Both the position numbers and the translations under genes were made by a program. A stretch of DNA of 40,792 nt from Planctomycetota bacterium (GTDB lineage: Bacteria; Planctomycetota; UBA1135; UBA2386), in NCBI GenBank assembly GCA_019636245.1, contig JAHBXX010000041.1:1-40792 (forward strand), read 5' to 3'. Under the pieces are notes generated by a model, which was given only the letters and a program-made list of their open reading frames with translations, had not been told where the DNA came from and made no database searches. Below, in pieces: positions 1 through 7,391 of the stretch (its first letter is position 1; each line of letters begins with the position of its first letter).

Positions 1-1
1 G

Positions 2-670
2 CTGCGCCTGTTCGACGCCGATGGCCGCGGCCACGCCATCGACGCGGCGACGCTCGCGCGCCAGATCGACGCCGCGCTCGCGGCCGTGCCGCTGCCACCC
101 GGCGCCGTCGTCGGCAACCTGTGCCTGCCCGCCGACCCGGCGGCACTCGTTCCCGGCCTGCTGGCGCCGTTGGTCGCCGGCGCGTGCGTCGTCGGGGATC
201 CCGCCGGCGCCGCGGTCGTCGTCGCGCCGCGTGCCGCCGCCCCGGCCCGGCTCGCGCCCGGCCAGCGCCTCGTCGCCATCGACGTGGCGCCCCTGCCGCC
301 CCCGCCCGCGCCGCCGCGCCGCGCGCTGGCGTTCACCGCCGCGCCGACCGCGCCCGGCGAGCCGATGCGCTTCGCCACCACGGTGCCGCCCGATCACTTC
401 GGCTTCGCCGGCCACTTCCCGACCTACCCGGTGCTCAGCGGCGCCGTGCAACTGCACGAACTGGTGCTGCCCTGCCTGCGCCTGGCCTGGGGCCAGGTCG
501 CGCCGGTCGCGTTCACGGACCTGAAGTTCCTCGCCCGCATCGCCCCCGGCGACGCCGTCGAAGTCGTCGTGCGCACCGTCGGCGGCGATCGCTGCGAGTT
601 CGAGATCCTGCGCGCCGGCACCCGCTGCTCGACCGGCCGCGTGTCGCTGCGCGCGGAGCCCCGGCCGTGA
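2..670 (+). CDS. Hotdog-fold 3-hydroxyacyl-ACP dehydratase-like protein, 5' truncated by window edge
   Basis: The reading frame is open from base 2, so the true start lies left of the window; 222 residues are visible. The C-terminal part (about residues 118-218) reads as a FabA/FabZ-type hotdog domain. It has the catalytic-His motif AGHFPTYPVLSG followed by a helix with a Glu (QLHELVLP). This family dehydrates 3-hydroxyacyl-ACP. The preceding ~100 residues, poor in motifs and ending in a Pro/Ala-rich linker, faintly resemble the start of an AMP-ligase domain; I am unsure of that. A fused or adjacent ligase-dehydratase is common in aryl-polyene type loci. The stop overlaps the GTG of the glycosyltransferase gene (GTGA), so it is the first visible gene of a four-gene operon. 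The dehydratase assignment is fairly firm; the N-terminal part is not assigned. Confidence 0.75.
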   Translation: MRLFDADGRGHAIDAATLARQIDAALAAVPLPPGAVVGNLCLPADPAALVPGLLAPLVAGACVVGDPAGAAVVVAPRAAAPARLAPGQRLVAIDVAPLPPPPAPPRRALAFTAAPTAPGEPMRFATTVPPDHFGFAGHFPTYPVLSGAVQLHELVLPCLRLAWGQVAPVAFTDLKFLARIAPGDAVEVVVRTVGGDRCEFEILRAGTRCSTGRVSLRAEPRP

Positions 671-1407
671 CCGCCGACCTGCGCTGCGTCGCCGTGGTGC
701 CGACCTACGACAACCCGCGCACGGTGCGCGCCGTGGTCGAGAACGTGCGCCGCCACCTGCCCGAGGTGATCGTCGTCGACGACGGCAGCGGGACCGAGGG
801 CCGCGCCGCCTGCGCGGCCCTGGCCGAGGCCGGCCTCGCGCTCGTGCACCGGCGCGAACGGAACGGCGGCAAGGGCGCCGCGGTCAAGTCCGGCTTCGAG
901 GTCGCGCACGCGCGCGGCGCGACGCACGTGTTCCAGGTCGACGCCGACGGCCAGCACGACCTCGCCTGCCTGCCGGCCTTCCTGGCCGCCGCCCGGGCCC
1001 ATCCGGCGGCGCTGGTGCTCGGCTATCCGGTCTACGACGACTCGGCGCCGCGCACGCGCCGCACGGCGCGTCGCTTCACCCAGTTCTGGGTCGACGTCGA
1101 GGCCGGCCAGGGCCGCATCCGCGACGCGATGGTCGGCTGCCGCGTCTACCCGCTGGCCGCAGCGCGCGCGTGCCGCGCCCGCGGCAACCGCATGGACTTC
1201 GACGTCGAGATCGCCGTGCGCCTGGCGCGCGCCGGCGTCGAGGTCGTCAACCTGCCGGTGCACGTGCGCTATCCGACGGCCGCCGAGGGCGGCGTGTCGC
1301 ACTTCCAGCCGGTGCGCGACATCGTGCGACTGTCGTGGCTGCACAGCCGGATCTGCACCGGCCTGTCGGTGCGCTGGGCGCTGCGCCGCCTCGGGTTCGG
1401 CCGATGA
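667..1407 (+). CDS. Family 2 glycosyltransferase (dolichyl-phosphate mannosyltransferase-like)
   Basis: A 246-residue GT-A fold glycosyltransferase of family GT2. It opens with VPTYDNPRTV, has the nucleotide-binding VVDDGS at about 36-41, a GGKGAAVKSG loop near 67-76, and the metal-binding VDADGQHD at about 91-98. It lacks obvious membrane helices, so it is a cytoplasmic catalytic domain probably acting at the inner membrane face. GTG at 667 is chosen because it overlaps the upstream stop and places the first strand of the fold at the N-terminus. Its stop overlaps the acyltransferase ATG (ATGA at 1404). In aryl-polyene clusters a GT2 domain and an LPLAT domain are often fused in one protein (ApeJ-like). 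Here they are two adjacent genes. The sugar substrate cannot be read from sequence. Confidence 0.9.
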   Translation: MTADLRCVAVVPTYDNPRTVRAVVENVRRHLPEVIVVDDGSGTEGRAACAALAEAGLALVHRRERNGGKGAAVKSGFEVAHARGATHVFQVDADGQHDLACLPAFLAAARAHPAALVLGYPVYDDSAPRTRRTARRFTQFWVDVEAGQGRIRDAMVGCRVYPLAAARACRARGNRMDFDVEIAVRLARAGVEVVNLPVHVRYPTAAEGGVSHFQPVRDIVRLSWLHSRICTGLSVRWALRRLGFGR

Positions 1408-2348
1408 GCGCCCGGCCGGCGAACTGGCTGAACCGCCGCGAGCGCGGCACCGTGCTCGGCATCCGCGCCGCCTACCGCTTCGCCACCCTGGTCGGCCGCG
1501 CGCCGACCAGGCCGCTGGTGGCGGTGATCGCGCTGTGGTACCGCCTGTTCGACCGGCGCAGCGTGCGCTGCTCGCGCGACTGGCTGCGGCGCGCCACCGG
1601 CCAGCGCCCGGGCTTCTGGGCGACCTACCGCCACCTGTGCACGTTCGCGCAGGTGACGCTCGACCGCGCCTTCCTGCTGACCGGCCGCACGCGGGCGCTG
1701 CGCTTCACGCGCCAGGGGCTCGACCTGCTCGAACGGCAGCAGGCGACCGGCCGCGGCGCCGTGCTGCTCGGCGCCCATCTCGGCAGCTACGAGGCGATGC
1801 GCGCCGGCGGCCAGCAGGACGACCTGCGCATCCAGATCCTCGGCTACTTCGCCAACGCGCGCATGATCAACTCGCTGATGGCGGAGCTGAACCCGACGTG
1901 GTCGACGCAGGTGATCCACCTCGGCGACGACCCGGTCGGCGTGATGGCGCGAGTGCAGGAGGGCATCGAGCGCGGCGACTTCGTCGCCCTGATGGGCGAC
2001 CGCACCGGGCTCAACGAACGCACCGTCGAGGCGGAGTTCTTCGGCGAGCCAGCCGCCTTCGCCAGCGGACCGTTCCTGCTGGCGTCGATCCTGCGCTGTC
2101 CGGTCTATCTGGTGTTCGGCCTCTATTCACCGCCCAACCGCTACGACCTGCACTGCGAACGCTTCGCCGAGCGCATCGATCTGCCGCGCAAGGACCGCGA
2201 CGGCGCGCTGCGACGCTGGGCGCAGGCCTATGCGGAGCGGGTCGAGCACCACGCGCGGCGGTCGCCGTACAACTGGTTCAACTTCTTCGACTTCTGGGCC
2301 CACCACCGCGACACTGCGGCCGCCCCCCGCCAGGACGAGAGCCCTTGA
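1404..2348 (+). CDS. Lysophospholipid/lipid A-type acyltransferase (LpxL/HtrB family)
   Basis: A 314-residue protein with the family's catalytic H-x4-E (GAHLGSYE, His125 and Glu130) and a downstream LMGDRTG block that corresponds to the substrate-binding region of HtrB-like enzymes. These enzymes transfer an acyl chain from acyl-ACP to a lipid acceptor at the inner membrane. The N-terminal 45 residues include a hydrophobic stretch (LVAVIALWYRLF) likely to anchor it. The start overlaps the glycosyltransferase stop by 4 bases, and its own stop overlaps the TTG start of the thioesterase. With that context it probably attaches the lipid or polyene acyl group made by the locus to a glycosylated or phospholipid head group. 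The exact acceptor is unknown. Confidence 0.88.
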   Translation: MSARPANWLNRRERGTVLGIRAAYRFATLVGRAPTRPLVAVIALWYRLFDRRSVRCSRDWLRRATGQRPGFWATYRHLCTFAQVTLDRAFLLTGRTRALRFTRQGLDLLERQQATGRGAVLLGAHLGSYEAMRAGGQQDDLRIQILGYFANARMINSLMAELNPTWSTQVIHLGDDPVGVMARVQEGIERGDFVALMGDRTGLNERTVEAEFFGEPAAFASGPFLLASILRCPVYLVFGLYSPPNRYDLHCERFAERIDLPRKDRDGALRRWAQAYAERVEHHARRSPYNWFNFFDFWAHHRDTAAAPRQDESP

Positions 2349-2767
2349 CCGAGAAGCAGCGCCCGGACCATGCGATCACGACCGAGTTCCGCATCGGTCT
2401 GCACCACTGCGACCCGCTCGGCGTGGCCTGGCACGGCCGCTACTTCGAGTGGTTCGAACAGGCGCGCACGGCGCTGTTCGCCAGCCGCGACCTCGACGTG
2501 CCGCAGATCCGCGCCCTCGGCTACCGGATGTACATCGTCGACGCGCACTGCCGCTACATGGCGCCGCTGGCCTACGGCGACGTCGCGCGCGTCACCGCGT
2601 GGTTCGTCGCCAACGAGCCGCTGATCCGCGTCGCCTACGACGTGCACCACGGCGCGACCGGCCGCTGGAGCGCACGCGCCGCGACGGTGCTGGCGACGAC
2701 GGCCGCCGACGGCGCGCTGTTGCCGACGACGCCGGGCGAGCTGCTCGAACGGCTGCCGGCGCGCTGA
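2345..2767 (+). CDS. Acyl-CoA/ACP thioesterase of the 4HBT (YbgC-like) family
   Basis: A 140-residue hotdog protein with the 4-hydroxybenzoyl-CoA thioesterase signature DPLGVAWHGRYFEWFEQAR, in which Asp23 is the expected catalytic acid. The length is standard for the family. No in-frame ATG lies near the start. The TTG at 2345, overlapping the acyltransferase stop (TTGA), is the best start because it continues the chain of 4-base overlaps seen in the operon. In aryl-polyene clusters the equivalent (ApeK) is encoded directly after the GT/acyltransferase, which matches the order here. It likely releases or edits acyl chains carried on the locus ACP. Confidence 0.87.
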   Translation: MTEKQRPDHAITTEFRIGLHHCDPLGVAWHGRYFEWFEQARTALFASRDLDVPQIRALGYRMYIVDAHCRYMAPLAYGDVARVTAWFVANEPLIRVAYDVHHGATGRWSARAATVLATTAADGALLPTTPGELLERLPAR

Positions 2768-2843
2768 GCGCGCGGACTCGGTCGGGACGTTCGTCGCGCG
2801 CGACAGCGCGGCCGCCACCCCGGGCGGGGCTGCAGGGCGCCGC

Positions 2844-2860
2844 GCCTCCCGCGCGGAGGC
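2844..2860. terminator. GC-rich hairpin between convergent genes
   Basis: GCCTCC pairs with GGAGGC around a 5-base loop, directly between the thioesterase stop and the cupin stop on the opposite strand. It could act as a bidirectional terminator. There is no clear T-run on either side, so the call is weak. Confidence 0.3.
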
Positions 2861-3192
2861 TACTTCAGCAGCGTCAGCAGGAAACGAACCGGCTCGAGCG
2901 CGCTCAGGTCGTGCTTCTCGTTGGCTGGCATCACCAGCCAGTCGTGCGCGGTCATGACCCGCGACCTGCCGCCGACGCCGAACTGCAACCTGCCCTCGAG
3001 AACGTGCACCGCGGCGACATAGGGGGCCTGGTGCTCGCTGATCGCCTGGCCCTGGTCCATCGCGAACAACACCAACTTGGCATGTTCGTCGTTCAGCAGC
3101 GTCTTGCTGACGATGCCGCCGGGCACGATCGGCGCTGCCACCAGCAGGTTGGCCGCCGCCACGGTCGCCGCATCGAACATCGCCTTGGCCAT
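2860..3192 (-). CDS. Small single-domain cupin protein
   Basis: A 110-residue protein of one cupin barrel. Motif 1 is partly kept (ISEHQAPYVAAVHVLEGRLQFGVGG) and motif 2 ends with VMPANEKHDL. The metal ligands are incomplete compared with classical cupins: one His in the first motif (EHQ) and one in the second (KHD). Metal binding is therefore possible but not assured. Such small cupins are often stress- or redox-linked, and no specific reaction can be inferred. A Shine-Dalgarno GGAGA lies about 6 bases upstream of the ATG. The gene follows the lipoprotein gene by 30 bases on the same strand, so the two are likely cotranscribed. Confidence 0.75.
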   Translation of the reverse strand: MAKAMFDAATVAAANLLVAAPIVPGGIVSKTLLNDEHAKLVLFAMDQGQAISEHQAPYVAAVHVLEGRLQFGVGGRSRVMTAHDWLVMPANEKHDLSALEPVRFLLTLLK

Positions 3193-3222
3193 CGGTGTCT
3201 CCGTCGGATGGGGAGTGGCAGC

Positions 3223-3720
3223 CTATTCGAAGTAGTCCTGGAACCGGGCGAGGATCGCAACCACGTCCTGCCGCGCAGCCGCTGCCAGCGCCGCATCGGC
3301 ACCTCCCATGGCGGCGAGGCGCGGCAGCAGCACCTCGAGGTAGTCGTGCAGGGCGTCGTGCTCGGGGCCGCTCATCCTGCAGCCCGCGATCAGGCCGTTC
3401 GCCAGCTCCCGCAGGCGCTGGCCCAGGGCGGCGGTGGTCGCCCCGCCCGGGTCGTCGCCGGAGGCACGCACCGCTGCGAGCATCGCCGCGATGCTGCTGC
3501 GGGTGTGTTCGTCGGTGGTCCAGCGCCGGCCCTGGTTGCGGGAGACTCCGGCCAGCAGGTCGGGCATGGTGCCCTGAGGGGCGATCCGTGCGGCAGCGTC
3601 GGCCGCGGTCGGTGGCGGGGCCACCGCATCGGCGCGGCGGCTGCAGGCAGTCCCGAAGAGAAGGAGCCATGCGGCTGCGCAGCACGTTGCCGTGCCGCCC
3701 GGGGAGTGACGGGCCATCAT
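3223..3720 (-). CDS. Small lipoprotein, helical, function unknown
   Basis: A 165-residue protein. I chose the ATG at 3720 (a second ATG follows at once) because it places a bacterial lipoprotein signal at the N-terminus: a short basic region, a hydrophobic run and a lipobox LFGTAC at about residues 25-30. The longer open frame upstream has no such logic. The mature part is predicted mostly alpha-helical and contains CRMSGPEHDALHDYL near residues 112-126, with a Cys and two His that might bind metal or haem. I do not recognise the family. It sits 30 bases upstream of the cupin gene, suggesting a shared role in the periplasm or envelope. Confidence 0.7.
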   Translation of the reverse strand: MMARHSPGGTATCCAAAWLLLFGTACSRRADAVAPPPTAADAAARIAPQGTMPDLLAGVSRNQGRRWTTDEHTRSSIAAMLAAVRASGDDPGGATTAALGQRLRELANGLIAGCRMSGPEHDALHDYLEVLLPRLAAMGGADAALAAAARQDVVAILARFQDYFE

Positions 3721-4136
3721 GACAGGCTCTTGGGACCGCGGCCGTGGTTCGACCATGCGCACAACCGCCCCCAACCAGGAGTGGTTGGTGGCGGCGCTTG
3801 CGCGCGAGGGACCTCGCCGGATGGCAAGGACGCGCGCGGGAGTCGGCAGACCCACGCAACGAGCGTCCGTTCGGGCGCACGGCACCCGGGTTCGCGATCG
3901 AATAGCCGAAGCTCACAGTGCAAGGTGTCGGGATACAGTGGCCCGGCGCGGAATCCACACAGGTGCCCGAACCCATGGTGAGCGTGGCGCTTGCAGTCGT
4001 AAACTCAGTCGTTCGATCGGCCATGCGGCGCGCCCGGATGCACGCCATCCGGCTGCTGTGAACGGGCACCAACCCGACGGCGAGCCAGTGCGCACCCGAG
4101 ACCCAGGATCGCCGGTGCGACGTGGACCGCGCCTGC
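3721..4136. other. 416-base intergenic stretch with a strong hairpin
   Basis: No convincing gene is found on either strand; the open frames here are Arg-rich shadows without recognisable domains. The base composition is a little lower in GC than the flanking genes. The clearest structure is a hairpin at 3765-3794. The region lies downstream of the minus-strand TPR gene and upstream of the minus-strand lipoprotein gene, so it should hold the terminator of one and the promoter of the other. Confidence 0.5.
3765..3794. repeat. Inverted repeat / stem-loop
   Basis: CCGCC, one mismatched base, then CCAACCA pairs with TGGTTGG, one mismatched base, and GGCGG around a GGAG loop. This gives 12 paired bases. 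It lies about 45 bases upstream of the lipoprotein start on the minus strand. It may be an operator, a leader hairpin or a terminator for the upstream TPR gene; no T-run follows. Confidence 0.55.
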
Positions 4137-5792
4137 TCAGCGCCGGGCGCCCCGGTCCGGCCCCGCCGCCTCCTGCAACCGCGCGCGCAGGTCGGCCACG
4201 TGGCGCGGCACCTCGAGCCACGCCGCGAGCGACCAGCGGTGGCGCGTGCGCACGGTCTCCCACAACTGGATCGCATCCGCGTACTGCCGCTGCTCGATCA
4301 TGCGCTCCTGGCTGATCAGCGAATGCGTCTCCAGGCAGGCCTGGCGCGCCACCAGCTCGACGCCGGCAGCGACCCCGAGCACGGCGACGGAACACGCGGT
4401 CGCGAGCAGCCGCGCCAGCCGCCGCTTGCGTTCCCGCCGCCGCACGAAGATCTCCTTGTCGATCATCTCGACCGAGACCGAGGCCTCGCGATGGCCCGGT
4501 TCGATCGCCAGGATCTCCTCGTAGACCAGCCGCGCGGTGACGTAGTCCTGCCGGCCGATCAGCTGCTTGCCGCGGCGCAGCAGGCCGCGCAACGCCTCCG
4601 CCGCCTGGCCGCAGTCGACGCGGCAGCGCGCCAGCTCGACGTGCAGCGCCGCGTCCTCGGGGTCGATGCGCAAGAGCCGCTCGAGCACGTCGCGGGCGCG
4701 CGCGTGCAACCCCGGCGCGCGGTAGAGCCCGACCAGGTGCATGCCGTCGCGCAGCGCGTCCTCGCGCCGCCCCTGGGCGATCGCCACCGCCAGCGAACGC
4801 TCCCACAACCCCGGGTCGGACGGCACCAGCGCCTTGGCGCGTTCGAGTTCCTGCCGCGCCTCCTCGGTGCGGCCGGCCTCGAGGTGCAAGTGGGCCGCCA
4901 GCTTGCGCGCCGACGCCGACGCCGCGGCGTCGCCGAGCTGCTGGCAGAGCCGCGCCTCGGCCGCGAGCAGACCCGCATGGTGCGGCTCCATGTCGAGCGC
5001 GCGGCGCACCAGTTCGCGCGCGCGCGCCGGATCGTCCGGCTCCGTCACCGTCGCGATCTCGAGCAGGTCGTCCGCCGTCGCCGGCCGCACCGCGCGGTCG
5101 CGGATGAGGTCGGCGAGCAGCTTGTGGCAGAGGAACCGCCGGTTCGGGAACTGCTCCGCCAGCTCGCGCACGCTGCGCGCGCCGTCGAGCGCCTGCAGCA
5201 GCGCCTCGGCCGTCTCGGCCTCCTCGCCCTCGGCCCGGCAGCGGGCGCCTTCGCGGGCCACGAAGTGCATGGTGTCGATCGGCACGTACTTGCGGATCTC
5301 GGCCCAGTGGTCGATGCGGCGCGTCGCCTCGAGGATCAGCGGCGCCACCGGCAGCGCCAGCGGCAGGCTCGCCTCGTCGGCATCGAAGCCGGCCGGCGGC
5401 TCCGCGGCCTCGGCGAACTCGAACTCGCCCTGCGCCGAGGCGATCAGGTTGGCGACGTCCTCGGTCAGGAAGTCCTCGGCGGCGGCGAGCAGCACCTCGG
5501 CCGACAGCGCCCGCGTGCCGACCAGGATCTCGGCGAGGCAGCGCCGGCTGCCGCGCTGCTTGCGCTGCGCGTTCTCGAGCTTGCGGCGCGTGATCACGCC
5601 GGCGGCGACCAGTCGCTCGACCAGGCTGGCGCGGCCGTCGCTCTGCAGCATCGCGACGTTGCCGTCGCGGAAGAACACCTGCGCCCGCCCCTCCTCGGAC
5701 ACCAGGGTCAGCGTGCCGGTGCGCGCATGGACCTGGATGTTCTGCAGCAGGTCCGCCAGGTCGATCGTGGCCAGGTCACCGGAAACGGTCAT
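4137..5792 (-). CDS. PATAN (DUF4388) domain protein with TPR repeats and one membrane helix
   Basis: A 551-residue protein. Residues 1-130 fit the PATAN/DUF4388 domain of PatA-like regulators, beginning GDLATIDLADLLQNI and TGTLTLVSEEGRAQVFFRDG. The middle (about 270-420) is a run of tetratricopeptide-like helices with repeated ARELVRRALDMEP and ARDVLERLLRIDP units. A basic stretch (RRRERKRR) precedes a single hydrophobic helix near residues 461-481, and about 70 further residues follow. PATAN proteins occur in two-component and gliding/motility signalling in several phyla. This one looks like a membrane-tethered scaffold. The ATG at 5792 is supported by a strong Shine-Dalgarno (GGGAGGAG) 4-5 bases upstream. 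It is divergent from the glycosyltransferase gene. Confidence 0.85.
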   Translation of the reverse strand: MTVSGDLATIDLADLLQNIQVHARTGTLTLVSEEGRAQVFFRDGNVAMLQSDGRASLVERLVAAGVITRRKLENAQRKQRGSRRCLAEILVGTRALSAEVLLAAAEDFLTEDVANLIASAQGEFEFAEAAEPPAGFDADEASLPLALPVAPLILEATRRIDHWAEIRKYVPIDTMHFVAREGARCRAEGEEAETAEALLQALDGARSVRELAEQFPNRRFLCHKLLADLIRDRAVRPATADDLLEIATVTEPDDPARARELVRRALDMEPHHAGLLAAEARLCQQLGDAAASASARKLAAHLHLEAGRTEEARQELERAKALVPSDPGLWERSLAVAIAQGRREDALRDGMHLVGLYRAPGLHARARDVLERLLRIDPEDAALHVELARCRVDCGQAAEALRGLLRRGKQLIGRQDYVTARLVYEEILAIEPGHREASVSVEMIDKEIFVRRRERKRRLARLLATACSVAVLGVAAGVELVARQACLETHSLISQERMIEQRQYADAIQLWETVRTRHRWSLAAWLEVPRHVADLRARLQEAAGPDRGARR

Positions 5793-5978
5793 GCGCTCCT
5801 CCCATCGCCAGCATCGGCACCGCGCGCGCCATGCGGTCGCCGGCGGCGGCCTCGGCCGCCCGGACACCGGGCCGGAACCGGCGCTGCCATCGGCGCCGGA
5901 TCGGAACGGGACGGCGTGGCCCGGTTCGCCGACGAGCGCATTGCCGGCGCGGCGCCGGCCGCGCATCCTTGTGCCGCC

Positions 5979-7292
5979 TTGCGCGCCCTGCTGATCGCCT
6001 ACTACTTCCCGCCCGACGGCGGTCCGGGCGCGCAGCGCCCGATCTCGTTCGCCCGCCACCTGCCCGGCCACGGCATCGCCTGCACGGTGCTGACGCGCAC
6101 CCCGCCGGCCCGGCGCGGCATGTTCGACCCCGCCGACGAGGCCGCGCTCGCCCGGGTCGAGCCGTGCTGCCGCATCGTGCGCGCGGCGCCGGCGACGGCG
6201 ATGCCCGAGGTGCTGCGGAACCTGACCGCGGCCGGGGACGCCGCGATCGCCGACCACCGCCCCGACGTGGTGCTGGTGACGATGTCGCCGTTCGAGCTGT
6301 GGCGCACAGCCGACGAACTCGGCCGGCGCCACGGCCTGCCGGTGGTGTTCGACCTGCGCGATCCCTGGGCGCTGGATGGCGTCGTCGACTACCGCACCCG
6401 GTGGCACTGGCGGCGGGAGTTCGCCGAGATGCGGCGCATGCTGCGCGCGGCCGATGGCGTGGTCGCCAACACGCCGGAGTGCCGCGGCCTGTTCCTCGGC
6501 GCCGAGCCGCAGCTCGACCCCGCCCGGGTCGCGGTGGTCACCAACGGCTGGGACGCCGACGACTTCCCGGCGCCGCTGCCCGACGTCGAGCCCGGGCCGG
6601 TGCTGCGGCTGCTGCACGGCGGCTCGTTCCTCTGCCACGAACTCTACGTGCACGAACGACCGCTGCGGCGCCTGCTCGGCTGGTTGCGCCACTCGCCCGA
6701 GCCGCTGTGGCGGAGCGGCCGCACGCCGCGGCACCTGCTGGGCGCCATCCGGCGCCTGCGCGAACGCGGCGCCAGCGCCGGCGCCGAGGTGCGCTTCTGC
6801 GCCATGGGCCAGGCCGACGAGGCGCTGCGGCGCTGCGTCGCCGAATCCGGCGTCGCCGACGCCGTCGAGCTGCTCGGCTACCAGCCGCACGCGACCGTCA
6901 CCGCGGCGCTGCGGTCGGCCGACGCGTTGTTCCTGACCTTGCACGGTCTGCCGCCAGGGCACCGGTCGCGCATCGTGCCCGGCAAGACCTACGAGTACCT
7001 GGCCAGCGGCCGGCCGATCCTGGCCGGGTTGCCGGCCGGCGACGCGCGCGAGTTCGTCGCCGCCTCGCCGCGCGGTTTCGTCGCCGATCCGTGCGACGAA
7101 ACCGCGCTCGCCGACCGCCTGGTCGAGCTGCATGCCCGCTGGCGGGCCGGCGAGTTCCGCCACCCCGAGCGCCCGGCCGACATCGACACGCGCGAACGCA
7201 ACGCTCTCGCCGGCGAACTGGCGTCCTTCCTGCGCCGCGTCGCCGCGGCGGGCCGCCGCGACGGCACCCGCGCCGCGACCAGGCAGCCGTGA
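5979..7292 (+). CDS. Family 4 glycosyltransferase (GT-B fold)
   Basis: A protein of about 437 residues. The N-terminal domain begins RALLIAYYFPPDGGPG, the usual first strand and glycine loop of GT4 enzymes, followed by RPISFARHLPGHGI. The middle has VVFDLRDPWAL and a VTNGWDADDF segment. The C-terminal nucleotide-sugar domain carries GKTYEYLASGRPILAG, the GT-B donor-binding region with the conserved E-x7-type Glu. No ATG is suitably placed. TTG at 5979 is chosen because it begins exactly at the first beta strand, but a GTG further upstream cannot be excluded. It is followed after 99 bases by the asparagine-synthase-like gene, so it likely belongs to a surface-glycan set. Confidence 0.82.
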   Translation: MRALLIAYYFPPDGGPGAQRPISFARHLPGHGIACTVLTRTPPARRGMFDPADEAALARVEPCCRIVRAAPATAMPEVLRNLTAAGDAAIADHRPDVVLVTMSPFELWRTADELGRRHGLPVVFDLRDPWALDGVVDYRTRWHWRREFAEMRRMLRAADGVVANTPECRGLFLGAEPQLDPARVAVVTNGWDADDFPAPLPDVEPGPVLRLLHGGSFLCHELYVHERPLRRLLGWLRHSPEPLWRSGRTPRHLLGAIRRLRERGASAGAEVRFCAMGQADEALRRCVAESGVADAVELLGYQPHATVTAALRSADALFLTLHGLPPGHRSRIVPGKTYEYLASGRPILAGLPAGDAREFVAASPRGFVADPCDETALADRLVELHARWRAGEFRHPERPADIDTRERNALAGELASFLRRVAAAGRRDGTRAATRQP

Positions 7293-7391
7293 ACCCGCGA
7301 ACGGCCGCCTGCCGATAGCTCCCTGCCGGCCGCCGCGCTAAGCATTCCCCATGCCTCCCCTGCCCCTTCGCGACCACGGACCGCACCGGCC

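Noticed and set aside
4122..5978. Plus-strand open frame extending the glycosyltransferase N-terminus by about 600 residues
   Set aside because: It lies antisense to the PATAN-TPR gene, which has a good Shine-Dalgarno, and the extension is Arg/His-rich with no domain.
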